From Gnetum montanum (taxonomy: Eukaryota; Streptophyta; Gnetopsida; Gnetales; Gnetaceae): a DNA stretch of 22,125 nucleotides. This document shows positions 20,086 through 22,125 of the stretch, piece after piece. The DNA is taken from contig MNCI01038357.1 in NCBI GenBank assembly GCA_015680685.1, positions 1 through 22,125 of the forward strand. Direction: 5' to 3'. The translations under genes were made by a program, and so were the position numbers. The notes below the pieces were generated by a model. That model saw only the letters and a program-made list of their open reading frames with translations, did no database searches and was not told the origin of the DNA. The first letter of the stretch is position 1, and every line of letters begins with the position of its first letter.

Positions 20086-20097
20086 ACCACTTCATCA

Positions 20098-20102
20098 CTA
20101 AT
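20098..20102. repeat. Target-site duplication, right copy (CTAAT)
   Basis: Identical to 10355-10359. It directly follows the LTR terminus. Confidence 0.85.
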
Positions 20103-21888
20103 CTTACTTGTAGACATTTTTCATTAAACCACTTCTTTTTACTCATAAACTTCCCTTGCATAGGAATATTTTGTGTAGCCTCTCATAATATATATTCTAA
20201 CTAATCTGTAGAATTTTTTATTTTCAACAAATTTTGTATTTCTTGTTGGATAGTCTATATATATATAACCATAATACTTCTTATTTTCTAGCATTACTTA
20301 TAGTTTGAATGTGTTCCTTTAATAGAAAATTGTAGAAAATTCTATGAGATTCTATTAATTTACCATCAATTTGAAAGTTAATGATTCCTTATGCATTTTG
20401 AGGGTTGGTTAGTACTAAATAAATAGTTGAACATTTTTCATTTGTTCTAATAAATTTTGAGCTTGATAAAAAATTTTGAAGTCCATTTAAAATGCTAAAG
20501 TCAAAGTCTTATTCCCGTTCTAACATGTGCCTTTTTGTTTGATTTGTTTCAATATCTTCTAATGCTTTTGCATATCTAGTTTTAATTTAACCACATTCTT
20601 GTATATATAGTCATTTTTAATTATTTTCCACTCTTGAATATTAATATCCTTGCACTAAGTCAACATATATATAAACTTTACATTTTAATTTAAATTTTTT
20701 CATGTGTCAACCTAAAATTATATGTTTAGCACTCGACATTTAGAAATACGATTTTTAGTTACATAGAAAGAAAGAAAAAATTATTAGTCAATGCAAATAT
20801 TTGGTTCTTTAATATTCCAATAATTAAATAAAAATGAAACTAAAATTTTTTTCTTTATAGACCCTCTAAATTTAATGGAAAATAGAAATATAAATGCTAT
20901 GAGTTCTGGAAACATCATTAGGAAAATTACAAATGTTCTTTATGGTTGTCCAATATGTGATCCACATTTCTTAAATAAATGATAAAAGAAAATTAAAATA
21001 ATCTAAAAATATTTTTTAATTATTGAATTTCAATTAAAATTCAAACATTATATGACATATTGCTAATTGAAGCTGACATATTACCACTAGAGGCAAAATT
21101 TTCTCATTTATTACATATTTAAAAAACTCAAATAACCACTTAAACAAGGTTTTCAAAAGCCTTGAGTGTTACAGGTCTCTCAAGAAAAAGTAATATTTCA
21201 TAAAGGAATAATATTATTGTAAAAATGTAATATTTACATTATTAACTTACTTTGTGATACTTTACTCTAAATACCTTGAACAAATGTTAAAGGGAAATTG
21301 TTCTTACTAAAACTAAAATTTTATTATGTCTAAAAACTTGTAGGATCTATTGCATAGATGTTACATTTTTATGAGAAATAAAGATAGTATCTACAAATTA
21401 ACCATGTAATAATGGGGTAAATAAAAATAAATGATACAAGTTTTCTGCTACAACATTATATAGTTGTCTTAAATGTGTAGACTTAACCTAAAATAAGAAA
21501 AAACATATACAACACATTTTCAAGGGTTCTTGACGTGTACAACCTACAAGTGTGTTCTTCTCTAGGTAGTTGAATCCATCTTCCACTTTCAATTCTAAAA
21601 TGATGTGAATTTAAGAAAAGCTTGCTAATGATACTCTAATACTTAATTATAATAGCAACTGAGAGATAGTGAACTTTTGCATCTATTTTATTAGGTCTAA
21701 TGTGATGTAAATAAAATTGTTACTTACAATTTACATTAAACCAGAACTTTGTTAAAAACTTCTACTTAACTAATTGGTGAATATGCTTAGGATTTTGTTG
21801 TAGTTCCTTTTAAGAGATATTTAATTTTCTCAACTATTACATTCACTAAAAATAATAACCACAATCTCATGAAACCTCAAGAACTACT
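20103..21888. other. AT-rich flank, no gene seen
   Basis: The stretch is very AT-rich, with many homopolymers and short (TA)n runs, for example near 20260. No frame shows a recognisable motif and no repeated unit was found by eye. It is the right side of the insertion target of the 9.7-kb element. Confidence 0.6.
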
Positions 21889-22125
21889 TTAAAGAATTTG
21901 TCGTACCTTCAAGATATGCAAGCTATGAGTGTAAGTAATAAATTTACACAATACTATTTCTTTTAACGGTAATAAATCACATTCAAATAATAACATCAAG
22001 TAAGGTATTTCCATCTTTACCTTTAAATCATAGAGAAGAAAAGGATTTTTCACTCTTTCAATATCTTTTGAAACTTTAGCATTGAGTCTAGGTTCCCAAA
22101 GAACACATCCATACAATATGGTAGG
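21889..22125 (-). pseudogene. C-terminal fragment of a LINE-type reverse transcriptase, cut by the window end
   Basis: An open frame enters from the right edge and stops at 21889. It has the motif order ILYGCVLWE, IERVKNPFLLYDLKVK, IPYLMLLFE and LPLKEIVLCKFITY. This fits the pattern (Y-G-x-x-x-W..., I-E-x-x-x-x-x-F-L, P-Y-x-x-L-x-E, L-P-x-x) seen after the RT domain of LINE/non-LTR ORF2 proteins. Several family positions are changed (Gly after Trp replaced by Glu; E-x-G replaced by ECD), so this copy is probably degenerate. Assignment is by memory of the family pattern; the RT core itself is outside the window. Confidence 0.65.

Larger units (their letters stand above)
10360..20097 (-). mobile_element. 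Complete but degenerate Ty3/gypsy LTR retrotransposon (Athila/Tat branch)
   Basis: This 9.7-kb element on the minus strand has a 5' LTR at 19395-20097, an Asp-tRNA-type primer binding site at 19376-19393, gag, protease, RT, RNase H and integrase in that order, about 1.9 kb without recognised genes, and a 3' LTR at 10360-11343. It is flanked by CTAAT on both sides. LTR ends are TGATGA...TCATCA; the outer end at 10360 reads TAATGA, a single transition. The gene order and the INT after RT identify Ty3/gypsy. The PBS and RT/INT look point to the Athila/Tat branch, and no chromodomain is visible. Every domain carries stops or frameshifts, so the copy is not autonomous. Hand comparison of about 310 LTR bases shows about 9 percent difference, mostly transitions, so the insertion is old. 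Confidence 0.92.
19395..20097 (-). repeat. 5' LTR of the right-hand element (703 bp)
   Basis: It starts with TGATGAGCGG and ends with CTTCATCA, so the termini form a 6-bp inverted repeat. It matches 10360-11343 along its length except for the 309-bp segment missing at 19710/19711, a 5-bp gap near 19645 and two additional 15-bp units in the U3 array. The many differences in the shared part are mostly transitions. Confidence 0.9.

Noticed and set aside
19782-20127. The same type of repetitive frames in the second LTR
   Set aside because: They result from the repeat array and are not genes.

Overview
This is nuclear DNA of a land plant, and nearly all of it is decayed transposable-element sequence. 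I see no intact cellular gene, rRNA, tRNA or CRISPR array. The coding remnants are Ty3/gypsy retrotransposon proteins of the plant Athila/Tat (chromodomain-less) branch, plus the C-terminus of a LINE-type reverse transcriptase at the right edge. The heavy decay, the AT-rich spacers and the LINE C-terminus remind me of gymnosperm genomes. That last point comes from memory of family look and is low confidence.

Left block (1-9277). The minus strand carries a gag-protease pseudogene (7582 to 3775) with a primer-binding-site-like sequence (7811-7828) and a probable 5' LTR (7835-8701) upstream. Reverse transcriptase, RNase H and integrase are missing after the protease. Where pol would be expected there is a spacer with 27-bp tandem repeats and many GCGTAA hexamers, then a gene on the opposite strand (228-3196). 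That gene has at least five introns with plant-type GT-AG borders, four of which join open frames exactly. It is a pseudogene of unrecognised family with a charged, coiled-coil-like C-terminal half. If it belongs to the retroelement, this is a pol-less, non-autonomous element carrying an intron-bearing antisense gene. The second LTR lies outside the window, so that link is inferred.

Middle (8765-10354). An array of GCGTAA/TTACGC dyads (12 hexamers in about 510 bp) is followed by AT-rich DNA without recognisable genes.

Right block (10355-20102). A complete but dead Ty3/gypsy element lies on the minus strand: 5-bp target duplication CTAAT on both sides, two LTRs, an Asp-tRNA-type primer binding site damaged mostly by transitions, and in order gag, protease, RT, RNase H and integrase, all with stops and frameshifts. 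Its U3 is almost entirely a minisatellite of 21-bp palindromic units and 15-bp truncated units placed directly before the TATA box. The two LTRs differ by exactly two 15-bp units there and by a 309-bp segment elsewhere.

Right edge (20103-22125). AT-rich DNA without genes, then the C-terminal part of a LINE-like RT on the minus strand, cut by the window end.
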